Positions 8,401-15,501 of a DNA stretch of 21,756 bases are shown here, in pieces. The stretch is from Candidatus Effluviviaceae Genus I sp. Its GTDB lineage: Bacteria; Joyebacterota; Joyebacteria; Joyebacterales; Joyebacteraceae. The stretch spans positions 1 to 21,756 of the forward strand of contig VGIX01000033.1 in the NCBI GenBank assembly GCA_016867725.1. The letters run 5' to 3'. Positions within the stretch are counted from its first letter, which is position 1. Each line of letters opens with the position of its first letter. The translations under genes were made by a program, and so were the position numbers. A model generated the notes under the pieces. The model made no database searches and was not told the DNA's origin. It was given only the letters and a program-made list of their open reading frames with translations.

Positions 8401-8890
8401 CGGCGGGCGCGTACCGGACGGGGAACACGGCCACGGACGCGACAGGGCGTCCGGCCAGCATGCCGTTGGCCAGGAGCGCGGCGGCGCGCTCAGGGTAGGG
8501 GGCGGACGAGGCGTACGCGACGGGGTCGGGGGCGACGAGGTCCATGGGGCCAGGGCGCGAGAGGGGCACCTGCGGCTGAACCGGCCGGACGTCGTAGGAA
8601 CCGTCGAGCCTCCGCTCGGCCGTCACCTCGGCGTCCACTCCGACCGCCACCAGGCCCTCCGGAAGCGCGAACGTGATCACCTTGAGCGGTAGCTCAGGAA
8701 AGCCGATGTCTGTGGTGGTCGCCGCGCCACGGAGGCGGACGACGTCGCGACCGTCGAGGCGCGCGATGGTCAGATCGGCGCGCTCGAACTCGACCGCGGC
8801 GGACACGACAGCCACCCCAGCGTGAGCGGTGGCGCAGACCACAAGGATGGCGACAAGGGGCATGATCGGCCGGAGCCCGGTCGGACGCAT
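5489..8890 (-). CDS. Secreted gingipain-type (C25) cysteine peptidase with FnIII, GATase1-like and FlgD Ig-like tail
   Basis: A 1133-residue exported protein. ATG 8890 has an AGGGAGGG site; a start 54 bases further upstream lacks one and would put charged residues ahead of the signal peptide. Order: signal peptide (1 to about 24); N-terminal propeptide-like region (to about 220); peptidase C25 domain (about 225-595) with the His motif HVGHANWN (H459, by position the catalytic His) and the Cys motif SIGCWAAAIDY (C494), ending in LLGDPEM; an Ig-like carboxypeptidase-regulatory-like stretch; fibronectin III (about 688-785); a domain resembling class I GATase-like folds (about 797-1022, see findings); and a FlgD Ig-like C-terminal domain (about 1052-1133: NAPNPFNPTTTIRY ... 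SSGVYFCRL ... KKMTILK). Such tails often serve as sorting signals in FCB bacteria; no secretion genes are nearby. The gene is monocistronic. Confidence 0.92.
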   Translation of the reverse strand: MRPTGLRPIMPLVAILVVCATAHAGVAVVSAAVEFERADLTIARLDGRDVVRLRGAATTTDIGFPELPLKVITFALPEGLVAVGVDAEVTAERRLDGSYDVRPVQPQVPLSRPGPMDLVAPDPVAYASSAPYPERAAALLANGMLAGRPVASVAVFPVRYAPAEGRLTLCESVRVTLTLAPDTDREPRRPLKDGAAVERLRRMVVNPADVSPAPAMRAGGRSGDAEYLIITSSSLASTFQPLADWKTQKGIPAQVLTTTWVYANYGGVDNQERIRNCIIDHYENHGTQWVLLGGDTNVVPARIAYAMTSGQGTPGEDDLRCDLYYSDLDGTWNADGDGTWGEVWHDNVDMYADVFVGRAPVDNTTEATRFVSKTLTYQGASGAAAPATDYQTRALFLAEVLWTSPYTDGGICKDMIDDESVPERFDPISKLYQTNGLLTKSRTISELNAGRNIVNHVGHANWNVMSIGSSSLYSSDFDNLTNVSRYGIFYSIGCWAAAIDYDAIAEHWVHAARGGVAFVGNSRYGWGSPGNPGGGTSDEFDREFFRQLFNEGVDRIGMTHAAHKDALVGLARTNDYYRYCLYELNLLGDPEMTIWTQEPVAATVNHVASVPLGEHPFVATVSRGGAPVGGAIVHLSGSGVSVTATAGQDGVAWLLPAPSAEGPMTMTVTGQGILALVRTIQAVDRPADTEPPARVAQLVVSDPFDTGGVLELSWAGYEPPADFACYRIYRSETALTSVAGMTPVTGAILPPDETSWTDTGVAEGVPYWYAVTALDLSGNEDPVVAARGPIAASQNARILVWDADDGDTPFDGVNDDFTAADGCEAPWIQALDAIGELYVVTKTLPSNLAPFELIVYLGGVIQYAGQGGVNVPMTADEIGALTASIDAGGSVYVEEPNFGGTYYVNGTPASRELWSRFHAVHAAGSGRSIGNVASIMGEPGQVADGQSFAYDYKGWPDQMVGRVTPDGSPGASRLWSDQASNGRGTVYAPPGTGARLYMVPVLLGGMTDAAYPSTRTEYVRRILADLGLIGTSGVAEAPVARPHGLEQNAPNPFNPTTTIRYAVGADGARVRLAVYDVAGRLVTVLADGPAPAGRHEARWDGRDARGDRVSSGVYFCRLTVDGWSDVKKMTILK

Positions 8891-8943
8891 TCGGTCCCTC
8901 CCTGTTCCCGGGGTGCGGTGCCTCCAATCCACGACAAGACACA

Positions 8944-8972
8944 ATGTTACCCCTTCTTGCCGCCCCGGTCAA
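8944..8972 (-). promoter_or_regulatory. Sigma70-type promoter for the C25 peptidase gene
   Basis: On the minus strand, TTGACC (8972-8967), a 17-base spacer and TAACAT (8949-8944) match the consensus 5/6 and 4/6 with ideal spacing. Transcription would start near 8937, about 47 bases before the ATG at 8890. Confidence 0.65.
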
Positions 8973-9050
8973 GGAATGCCTCGGCGGAGCGGCCCCTCCG
9001 GCGCGCCGCCCGGCCGAGCCAGTCGCGCGCGTCGGCGCCAGAGGCCCGGC

Positions 9051-9080
9051 TTGACATCGAGGGGCCCGTCGTTCTATAGA
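9051..9080 (+). promoter_or_regulatory. Sigma70-type promoter for glgC
   Basis: A perfect -35 box TTGACA (9051-9056), an 18-base spacer and TATAGA (9075-9080, 4/6). This is the strongest promoter-like element in the window. The predicted leader to the GTG at 9203 is about 115 bases, and the element may also drive the downstream TonB-like gene. Confidence 0.7.
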
Positions 9081-9202
9081 AGGAGCGGGCCGGACTCCCG
9101 GCACCGTCACGCCGGGGGACATGCGAGGCCCGGACCCCCCGAACGCCGACGCGCGCCGCGGCCGCGCGCCCGGCGAGGCGCCTGCTCGACGTCGGAGGGA
9201 GC

Positions 9203-10420
9203 GTGAAGCGAGAGACCGTCGTCATGATCCTCGCCGGAGGCAAGGGTGAGCGCCTCTGGCCCCTGACCCGCGACCGCGCCAAGCCCTCGGTGCCGTTCGG
9301 CGGCATCTACCGCATCATCGACTTCAGCCTCTCCAACGCCATCAACTCAGGCCTCCGGCGCATCTTCGTCCTCACGCAATACAAGTCCATCTCGCTTGCC
9401 AGGCACCTCAGGGAAGGATGGGGCTTCCTGAGCAGCACGCTCGGGGAGTTCGTCGAGAACGTGCCGGCCCAGCAGCGGGTGGGCGAGGACTGGTATCGCG
9501 GGACTGCCGACGCCATATGGCAGAACGCGTACCTGCTCGACCAGCTCAACCCCGCGTACGTGCTGGTCCTCTCGGGCGACCACGTCTACACGATGGACTA
9601 CAGCGGCCTGCTCGCGTATCACGTCACGGCCGGTGGAGACTGCACGATCTGCGTCCAGGAGCGCCCCGTCTCGGAGGCCTCGGCGCTGGGAGTGGTCGAG
9701 GTGGACGACAGGCTTCGCGTCCGCGGCTTCGAGGAGAAGCCGCGAGCCCCGAAGACCGTCCCAGGAAGGCCGGACAGCGTGCTCGCGTCCATGGGCATCT
9801 ACGTGTTCACCACCCGCTTCATGGTCGATCGTCTCGCGAAGGCGGCCTCGGAGGACAAGTTCGACTTCGGCCGCCACGTGATCCCCGACATGGTGGCTGG
9901 CGGCAACGACGTGCGCGCCTTTGTCTTCGGTGGGGAGGGAGGGTCGAACTACTGGCGCGACGTCGGGACGATCGATGCGTACTGGTCCGCGAACATGGAT
10001 CTCGTCGAGATCACGCCGCAACTCAATCTCTATGACGACAGCTGGCCGATCCACACCTATCAGGGCAGGTATCCCCCGGCCAAGTTCCTCTACGACGATC
10101 CCGGCGGAGAGGGGCGGATGGGCGTCGCCGTCGACTCGATCGTGTCCACCGGCTGCGTCATCTCCGGCGGTCGCATCCAGCGGTGCGTGCTGTCGCCTCG
10201 CGTGCGGACGAACAGCTACAGCTACGCGTTCGAGAGCATCCTCATGGAAGGCGTTGACGTCGGCCGCTACGCGAAGCTCCGCCGCGTCATCGTGGACAAG
10301 GGCGTCCGCATCCCCCCCAGGACCCAGATCGGCTACGATCCGGAGGAAGACGCCGCGCGCTTCACCATCACCGAGAACGGCGTCGTGGTGGTCCCGAAGG
10401 GCTACCGGTTCCCCGAGTGA
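9203..10420 (+). CDS. glgC: Glucose-1-phosphate adenylyltransferase (ADP-glucose pyrophosphorylase)
   Basis: A 405-residue cytoplasmic enzyme making ADP-glucose from ATP and glucose-1-phosphate, the committed step of bacterial glycogen synthesis. Its length is usual for GlgC. The N-terminal nucleotidyltransferase domain shows the pyrophosphorylase motif GGKGERLWPLTRDRAKP (12-28), WYRGTADA (97-104), SGDHVY (124-129), EEKP (177-180), DFG (221-223) and YWRDVGT (250-256). The C-terminal part (about 290-395) is the left-handed beta-helix region. The start is GTG 9203 with GGAGGGA at 9194-9200. No other glycogen gene (glgA, glgB, glgP) lies in the window. The stop abuts a possible GTGA overlap with the next frame, but the next gene more likely starts 107 bases downstream. 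Confidence 0.95.
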   Translation: MKRETVVMILAGGKGERLWPLTRDRAKPSVPFGGIYRIIDFSLSNAINSGLRRIFVLTQYKSISLARHLREGWGFLSSTLGEFVENVPAQQRVGEDWYRGTADAIWQNAYLLDQLNPAYVLVLSGDHVYTMDYSGLLAYHVTAGGDCTICVQERPVSEASALGVVEVDDRLRVRGFEEKPRAPKTVPGRPDSVLASMGIYVFTTRFMVDRLAKAASEDKFDFGRHVIPDMVAGGNDVRAFVFGGEGGSNYWRDVGTIDAYWSANMDLVEITPQLNLYDDSWPIHTYQGRYPPAKFLYDDPGGEGRMGVAVDSIVSTGCVISGGRIQRCVLSPRVRTNSYSYAFESILMEGVDVGRYAKLRRVIVDKGVRIPPRTQIGYDPEEDAARFTITENGVVVVPKGYRFPE

Positions 10421-10527
10421 CGGTGGCGCGAGGTCGCGCGGTGCGCCGGCGCCCGCCGCGGCCGTGCCCTCACCGGCAGGCGCCTTGGCCTCCGGCCGTC
10501 CCCGAAGCCTCGGAGGTCGGCTCCTCC

Positions 10528-11268
10528 ATGCGTGAAGGTCCTTCTCCGGCCAGACTCGCCCGCGCCGCGCGCGAGCGCGTCTACCGGCGGACGCTGCGGC
10601 TGGCGGCGTGCCTCGCGATCGCGGGGCACGCCGCTCTGTTCCTCTCCCTGACGCCGCCGCACCGCATCCCTCTCGTCAGGCACCTGGGGTACGAGGGCCC
10701 CCTCAGGATCCTCCCGGAGATCTCCGAGATGCGGGAGCCGGGCCCCGTCGAGTCGGAGCGGGAGAGCGTCTCCGGGCGAGGCGCGAGCGGCGCGTTCCGC
10801 GCCATCGATATCGCCATCGTCGACAGCGAGCGGCCGGTGGGAGAACGCGTCCGCGAGGACGTGGGCGCTCGCGACGAGACGGTGGGCGACGAGAACCTCA
10901 CCCAGCTGGAGCAGACGCTGCCGCAGCCGACGAGCCGCGAGCTCGTCGTGCTCAAGCTGGTCAAGCCCGAGTATCCGCGGTCGTCGGTGCTCGACGGCGT
11001 CGAAGGCGTCGTGACGTTCCGCGTGCACGTCACGAGGGACGGCACGGTCGCGCGGGTGTGGCGCATGAGTTCGGAGGTCGACCGCGCGTGCGACGAGGCC
11101 GCGCGCCGAGCGCTGCTCCAGTGGCGCTTCAGGCCGTTCCTGTCGGAGGGGACCCCCACGGACGTGCTCGTTGACCAGAGGATCCGCTTCATCCTCACCG
11201 GCGCAGAGGCCGTGACGGGGGCGACGCGCGGGCAGGCCGGGGCGGCGCGCGGCCGGGCGCTTCCTTGA
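10528..11268 (+). CDS. TonB family protein (energy transducer-like)
   Basis: A 246-residue protein with one N-terminal membrane helix (about 22-41), a charged, largely unstructured periplasmic linker (about 50-140) and a TonB C-terminal domain (about 147-225: KPEYPRSSVLDGVEGVVTFRV ... DEAARRALLQWRFRP). TonB proteins pass proton-motive force from ExbB/ExbD to outer-membrane receptors. No exbB, exbD or receptor is in the window, and the linker lacks the usual Pro-Lys repeats, so it may be an orphan TonB or a TonB-domain protein with another role. The start ATG 10528 has GGAGG 11 bases upstream. An earlier in-frame GTG at 10417 overlaps the glgC stop, but its 37 extra residues are Arg/Pro-rich and look non-coding. 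Confidence 0.82.
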   Translation: MREGPSPARLARAARERVYRRTLRLAACLAIAGHAALFLSLTPPHRIPLVRHLGYEGPLRILPEISEMREPGPVESERESVSGRGASGAFRAIDIAIVDSERPVGERVREDVGARDETVGDENLTQLEQTLPQPTSRELVVLKLVKPEYPRSSVLDGVEGVVTFRVHVTRDGTVARVWRMSSEVDRACDEAARRALLQWRFRPFLSEGTPTDVLVDQRIRFILTGAEAVTGATRGQAGAARGRALP

Positions 11269-11293
11269 CACCGGGCGGCGCGTCGGGGACACT
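11265..11293 (+). promoter_or_regulatory. Candidate promoter for the S55 peptidase gene
   Basis: A perfect TTGACA (11265-11270), overlapping the TonB-like stop codon, is followed after 17 bases by GACACT (11288-11293, 3/6 to consensus). Transcription would start near 11300, about 46 bases before the TTG start at 11346. The weak -10 box limits confidence. Confidence 0.4.
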
Positions 11294-11345
11294 GAGAGCG
11301 TCACGCGGGCCGGGAGCGTCCCCGGCCCGAACGATCGGAGTCCGT

Positions 11346-13241
11346 TTGAGCCTCGGGTTCTCATGGGCCGCCGGGCGCGAGCGCCGCGACTGCAGGGTCG
11401 GCGCGGCGGTGCCGGCGGTCCTTCTCGTCCTCGCGGCGGCGCTCGCCCGTCCTGCGGTCGCGGCGGACCTTGACCGCAGTCTGTTCGTCCCCGTGGACGA
11501 GCTTCGCCCCGGCGATCGCTGCGTCGGCCGGACCGTGTTCTCCGGCAGCGCCGTCGAGGAGTTCGAGATCGAGATCGTCGGCGTCGTCAGGGGCGAGGCG
11601 CCGCAGAGCGACCTCATCATCGCCCGGGCCTCCGGTGGGCCGCTCGAGAAGACCGGCATCCTCGCGGGAATGAGCGGGAGCCCGGTGTACCTGGGCGGCA
11701 GGCTCGTCGGGGCGATCGCGTCGACGTGGAGCTTCTCGAAGGAGCCGATCGCCGGAGTGACCCCGATCGCCGAGATGCTCCCGGCGCTCGACCTCATGGA
11801 CGGCGCGAGCAGGACCGGCGACGGGACCGGTGGGACCCTCGGCCCGCTCGTCGTTCCCGGTCCGGAGCGGGCGGTCTCGCGCGCGGCATGGCTTCTCGGG
11901 GCGAGCGGCGCGGCCGGCGTCGTCCCGGACGGTTCGGTCGACGCGCGCGGCGCCGGGATCCTGGGCGGCGAGGCGGTGCGCCTCCCGCTTCCCCTCGTCG
12001 TGTCGGGCGGGAGCGACGCGTTCCTTGGCGGCGTCTCCGGTGTGCTCGCGGGGCTCGGCTTCACGCCCGTGCGGGGCGCCTCGGGGGGGGCTGCCGACGA
12101 GCAGGCCGGCGAGCCGGTTCCCGGCTCGGCCATCGGCGTTCAGCTCGTGCGCGGCGACGCGAACTGGACGGCCGTGGGCACGCTCACGCACCGCGAGGAC
12201 GATCGCGTCATCGCGTTCGGCCACCCGCTCTTTCAGGGCGGCGAGGTCGAGCTTCCGATGGTGGGCGCGTACGTTCACGCGCTCCTGCCGCTCCAGTCGA
12301 TGTCGTTCAAGTACGCGACCGGCTCCGAGCTCCTCGGCACGATGGTCCAGGACCGGCGGCGGATGGTCGCCGGGCGTCTCGGTCCGGCGCCGAAGATGAT
12401 CGGGCTCTCCCTGCGCGTCGTGGCGGGCTCGGGCGAACCGCGCTCGTTCGAGTTCGAGGTTGCCAGAGCGCGGCCCTACTCCGCGGTCTTCGCCGGGCTC
12501 GCCGTCGCGGGCGCGCTCGACGAGGTCCTTCGGAGCGTGGCGCCGAGCTCGGTCGAGCTGCGCGCGCGGATCTCAACGGACGCCGGGCCGCTCGAGTACG
12601 CCGAGGTGCTGCACACACAGAGCCCGGCGTTCCGGGTCGGCGGCGAGATCGCCGCGCTCATGGACGTCGTGCTGGCCAACGCCTTCGAGCGGCGCGAGAT
12701 CTCGAGCGTGTCGCTCGACGTCGCGGTGCTCGAGGAGGAGCGGTGGGCCGCGATCGAGCGCGTGTCCGCCGACCGCGCCGTGTACCGTCCCGGCGAGGAC
12801 GTGCTGGTCTCCGTGACCCTTCGGCAGTGGCAGGGCGGCCGCGTCACGCGGACCGCGGCGCTCAGGGTCCCGCCCTCGACGCCCGACGGTCGATTCGTGC
12901 TCCGGGTCGCCTCGGCCCAGTCGTTCCGCGAGGGCGAGCGCCAGCGCCTCGGCGACGGGCTTCGTCCGAGGAACTACGAGCAGCTGCTGTCCCTCGTCGA
13001 GCGTTCCCGGCCGGGCAACGCGCTCGTCGCGCAGCTCCTGTCGGACGGTCCCGGGGTCTCCCTCTCCGGTCAGGAGATGCGCTCGATCCCCGGGCGCGCC
13101 GCGCTCGCGATGGCGCGCGCGGCGACGAGCGGGGTCGTGGACCGGGCCACGGCCGCGTGCGTCGCGGAATCCGAGATCCGGATCGACCGCGAGGCGCGGG
13201 GAACGATGGACGTGGTCATCACGGTGGCGCGGGACCGCTAG
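11346..13241 (+). CDS. SpoIVB-type (S55) serine peptidase domain protein, exported
   Basis: A 631-residue protein with a hydrophobic export segment (about 22-38, ending ARPAVAA) and an S55-like domain. The first conserved segment is EEFEIEIVGVVRG ... LEKTGILAGMSGSPVY with GRLVGAI after it; S112 is the likely nucleophile by analogy with the GMSGSP motif of SpoIVB. The second is VGTLTHREDDRVIAFGHPLF (H293), then a stretch ending MVQDRRRMVAGRLG. Residues from about 370 on form a C-terminal region I cannot assign to a family. The chosen start is TTG 11346 with GGAG six bases upstream; the open frame begins at TTG 11265, overlapping the TonB-like stop, and that longer form is possible. In Bacillus, SpoIVB triggers regulated proteolysis that activates a sigma factor; here a substrate is unknown. 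It lies 40 bases before the propeller gene. Confidence 0.85.
   Translation: MSLGFSWAAGRERRDCRVGAAVPAVLLVLAAALARPAVAADLDRSLFVPVDELRPGDRCVGRTVFSGSAVEEFEIEIVGVVRGEAPQSDLIIARASGGPLEKTGILAGMSGSPVYLGGRLVGAIASTWSFSKEPIAGVTPIAEMLPALDLMDGASRTGDGTGGTLGPLVVPGPERAVSRAAWLLGASGAAGVVPDGSVDARGAGILGGEAVRLPLPLVVSGGSDAFLGGVSGVLAGLGFTPVRGASGGAADEQAGEPVPGSAIGVQLVRGDANWTAVGTLTHREDDRVIAFGHPLFQGGEVELPMVGAYVHALLPLQSMSFKYATGSELLGTMVQDRRRMVAGRLGPAPKMIGLSLRVVAGSGEPRSFEFEVARARPYSAVFAGLAVAGALDEVLRSVAPSSVELRARISTDAGPLEYAEVLHTQSPAFRVGGEIAALMDVVLANAFERREISSVSLDVAVLEEERWAAIERVSADRAVYRPGEDVLVSVTLRQWQGGRVTRTAALRVPPSTPDGRFVLRVASAQSFREGERQRLGDGLRPRNYEQLLSLVERSRPGNALVAQLLSDGPGVSLSGQEMRSIPGRAALAMARAATSGVVDRATAACVAESEIRIDREARGTMDVVITVARDR
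12083..12090. repeat. Homopolymeric G8 tract inside the S55 peptidase gene
   Basis: Eight consecutive G fall in the codons of ...ASGGA... The reading frame is intact through it. A tract of this length is a slip-prone site for replication or sequencing. Confidence 0.9.
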
Positions 13242-13281
13242 ACCCGGCGGGCGCGGTCGCCGCGGACATCATGGAGGAGCG

Positions 13282-15378
13282 ATGAGGCCGACTTCCCTTC
13301 CGCTGTGCGCCGCCGTCGCGTGGGCGCTGGCCGCGGCAGGCCCGGCGCGGGCGGTGTCCACGTCGTTCTGGCTCACGGACACGGCCGAGGGGTTCGAATC
13401 CGGGCGGGCGTCGGGGGTGTCGGTCCTCGAGGAGGGAGCGTTGGCGCTGTCGCCCGCCTCCGAGCGCGCGGACGTTCCCGACGCCGCGTACGTGTGGGCC
13501 GCGGTCCCCGGCGCGCAGGGCGTCGCGTACGTCGCCGCGGGGACGCCCGGGCAGCTCTACGAGCTCGCGGACGGCAAGCTGACGCTTCTCTTCGAGGACG
13601 CCACGGCCGACTTCCCGGCCGTCGCCGTGGGGCACGGAGGCGACGTGTTCGTCGGGACCGCTCCCGGCGGGCAGGTGTACCGCGTGAAGCCTGACGGGAC
13701 GGGCAGCCTCTTCTACGACACCGGGCAGGGCTACGTCTGGAGCATGGCCTACTCCAGGGAGCACGGCCTTCTTGTGGGCACCGGCTCGTCGGCCAAGGTG
13801 TTCAGCCTCGGCGCCGACGGGAAGGCGCGCGTTGTCCTCGAGTCGCAGGAGTCGAGCATCACGGCGCTGGTCTGCTCGGGAGACAGGGTCCTCGCGGGCA
13901 CGTCGGGCGAGGGGCTGCTGATGGACATCACACCCGGTCGCCCGGCGACCGTGCTGTTCGACTCGTCCTCCGAGGAGATCTCAGCCATCGTGGCGATGCC
14001 GGGAGGGGAGATCTACTTCGCCGGCACCGACGTGTCGCTGTCCGACGCCCTCAGCACAGATCCCGAGAGCCGCGCCGAGCTTGGTGTGGGCGCCGTGTGG
14101 CGCACCACACCCGCCGGCGGGGCGGTCGGCCTGTGGCAGTCGGCTGACACGCCGGTGACAGCTCTCGGTCTGGGTCCCGACGGCGGCGTGTGGGCCGGGA
14201 GCGGCGCGGGGGGCGTGATCTGCTCCGTGGGCTCGCGAGGGAAGTCCGACCTCATCGCCGACCTCGACGAGGAGGAGGTGCTGTCCATCACGGGCGCCGG
14301 GGCGCGGACGCTCGTGACGACGGGCGTCCCCGGCGCCGTGTACTCCTTCCACACCGGCGCGGGGCGGGCCGGTTCCTACGAGTCGGAGCCTCTGCGGGGC
14401 GGGTCCGTCGTCTCGACCTGGGGCGAGATGATGTGGCGCGGCGAGACGCCGGGCGGGTCGCGCCTGTCGTTCTTCACGCGGTCAGGCAACACGGTCGAGC
14501 CCGACGACACGTGGAGCCCGTGGGCAGCCGTGGAAGACCGGGGGCGCTCGCAGGGAGCCGTCGCGAGTCCCCCGGCGCAGCGGCTGCAGTGGCGCGTGGA
14601 GCTCGCGCGCGGCGCGGGCGGCGCGAGCCCCGTCCTCCGCGCCGTGGAGATCTCGTATCTCAGCGAGAACCTGCCTCCGAGGCTGGCATCGCTCGTGGTG
14701 CGCGCACCCGGAGACGCGGCCAGCGCCGAGGAGGGGCAAGGCCGCAGCTCGGCGACGCAGCTTCTGCCCGGCGGGCTTCAGTCGCTGCTCGGCGGGGAGG
14801 CGACGCGCTCCGAGACGCGCGAGCTGCCGTCGCTGCTCCGCGGCCTGCGCGCCGCCGAGTGGGAGGTCGTCGATCCGAACGACGACAGGATCGGTTTCGA
14901 GCTGTGGCTCCGCGGCGAGGACGAGCGGACATGGAAGCTCGTCGAGAAGGACCTCACCGCGATGTCGTACGCCTTCGACACGCAGGCGATGGCCGACGGG
15001 TTCTACCGCGTGAAGATCGTCGCGTCCGACGCCCTTGACAACCGCCCCGAGACCGCGGGCACCGACTCGCTCACGAGCGCGCCGTTCCTCGTGGACGGCG
15101 GCGCGCCGTCCATCGCGGACGTGGACGTTCGCGTCGGGCGCGGGCGCGCGACCGTGCGGGGCGCGGTCGCCGACGCGCTGAGCCCCATCGACCGCGTCGA
15201 GATCGCGATCGACTACGGCGAGTGGCGACCGGCCTTCGCCGACGACGGGATGTTCGATTCGCCCGACGAGGGATTCCACCTGGAGATCGAGGACGTCGCG
15301 CCGGGGGAGCACACCGTGGCGGTGCGCGTGGTGGACAGGGCCGGGAACTCCGCGGCGGTGACGCGCGTCGTGCGATGA
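13282..15378 (+). CDS. Secreted seven-bladed beta-propeller and Ig-like protein (no named family)
   Basis: A 698-residue exported protein with a cleavable signal peptide (1-24, ending ARA). Residues 70-360 hold seven degenerate repeats of about 40 residues, each with a (A/V)G(T/S)-like turn followed by a (V/L)(Y/F)xx strand (for example VGTAPGGQVYRV and VGTGSSAKVFSL), as in seven-bladed propellers. Blade 5 carries an insertion of about 18 residues (about 250-268). A jelly-roll-like segment (about 365-465) follows, then a serine/glycine-rich linker and two Ig-like domains (about 530-610 and 615-698). The ATG at 13282 has GGAGGAG directly upstream. It lies 40 bases after the S55 gene, so they are probably cotranscribed. 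Propellers of this kind bind ligands or partners; no catalytic residue is evident. Function is unknown. Confidence 0.85.
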   Translation: MRPTSLPLCAAVAWALAAAGPARAVSTSFWLTDTAEGFESGRASGVSVLEEGALALSPASERADVPDAAYVWAAVPGAQGVAYVAAGTPGQLYELADGKLTLLFEDATADFPAVAVGHGGDVFVGTAPGGQVYRVKPDGTGSLFYDTGQGYVWSMAYSREHGLLVGTGSSAKVFSLGADGKARVVLESQESSITALVCSGDRVLAGTSGEGLLMDITPGRPATVLFDSSSEEISAIVAMPGGEIYFAGTDVSLSDALSTDPESRAELGVGAVWRTTPAGGAVGLWQSADTPVTALGLGPDGGVWAGSGAGGVICSVGSRGKSDLIADLDEEEVLSITGAGARTLVTTGVPGAVYSFHTGAGRAGSYESEPLRGGSVVSTWGEMMWRGETPGGSRLSFFTRSGNTVEPDDTWSPWAAVEDRGRSQGAVASPPAQRLQWRVELARGAGGASPVLRAVEISYLSENLPPRLASLVVRAPGDAASAEEGQGRSSATQLLPGGLQSLLGGEATRSETRELPSLLRGLRAAEWEVVDPNDDRIGFELWLRGEDERTWKLVEKDLTAMSYAFDTQAMADGFYRVKIVASDALDNRPETAGTDSLTSAPFLVDGGAPSIADVDVRVGRGRATVRGAVADALSPIDRVEIAIDYGEWRPAFADDGMFDSPDEGFHLEIEDVAPGEHTVAVRVVDRAGNSAAVTRVVR

Positions 15379-15417
15379 CCCCGCGGGATGCCGACGCTCG
15401 CGGTGACCCCGCCTCGT

Positions 15418-15443
15418 GAAACCACCCGGTCCCCGCCGGTGTC
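15418..15443 (+). promoter_or_regulatory. Candidate ECF-sigma promoter upstream of the anti-sigma gene
   Basis: GAAACC (15418-15423), 17 bases, then GTC (15441-15443), 59 bases before the ATG at 15502. The AAC core in the -35 and GTC in the -10 resemble group IV (ECF) sigma promoters. An identical pair with identical spacing lies upstream of the DUF6249-like gene on the other strand (16580-16605). Confidence 0.42.
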
Positions 15444-15501
15444 CCATGAGGCGACGGGAGGCCCGGGTGGCCCCCGGACGCAATCCCGAACCGGAAGAAC
15501 G

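Larger units (their letters stand above)
8891..9202. other. Divergent intergenic region (312 bp) between C25 peptidase gene and glgC
   Basis: This spacer contains two well-formed sigma70-type promoters pointing outward, listed separately, and a GC-rich 5' leader of about 115 bases for glgC. The leader has short GC inverted stretches near 9150-9175 but nothing I can call a riboswitch or terminator. I see no open frame with a ribosome site here. Confidence 0.7.

Noticed and set aside
6128-8692. 854-codon plus-strand frame inside the C25 peptidase gene
   Set aside because: It is antisense to a protein with clear signal peptide, catalytic motifs and FlgD-like tail; the frame is Arg/Val/Asp/His-rich and domain-free.
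9347-10054. Open frames inside glgC on both strands
   Set aside because: GlgC motifs are continuous across the whole region in one frame, so these are shadows.
11265-11345. Longer S55 start at TTG 11265, overlapping the TonB-like stop
   Set aside because: The 27 extra residues are Gly/Ala/Pro/Arg-rich and precede the export segment; TTG 11346 has GGAG at suitable distance. It is kept as an alternative in the gene entry.
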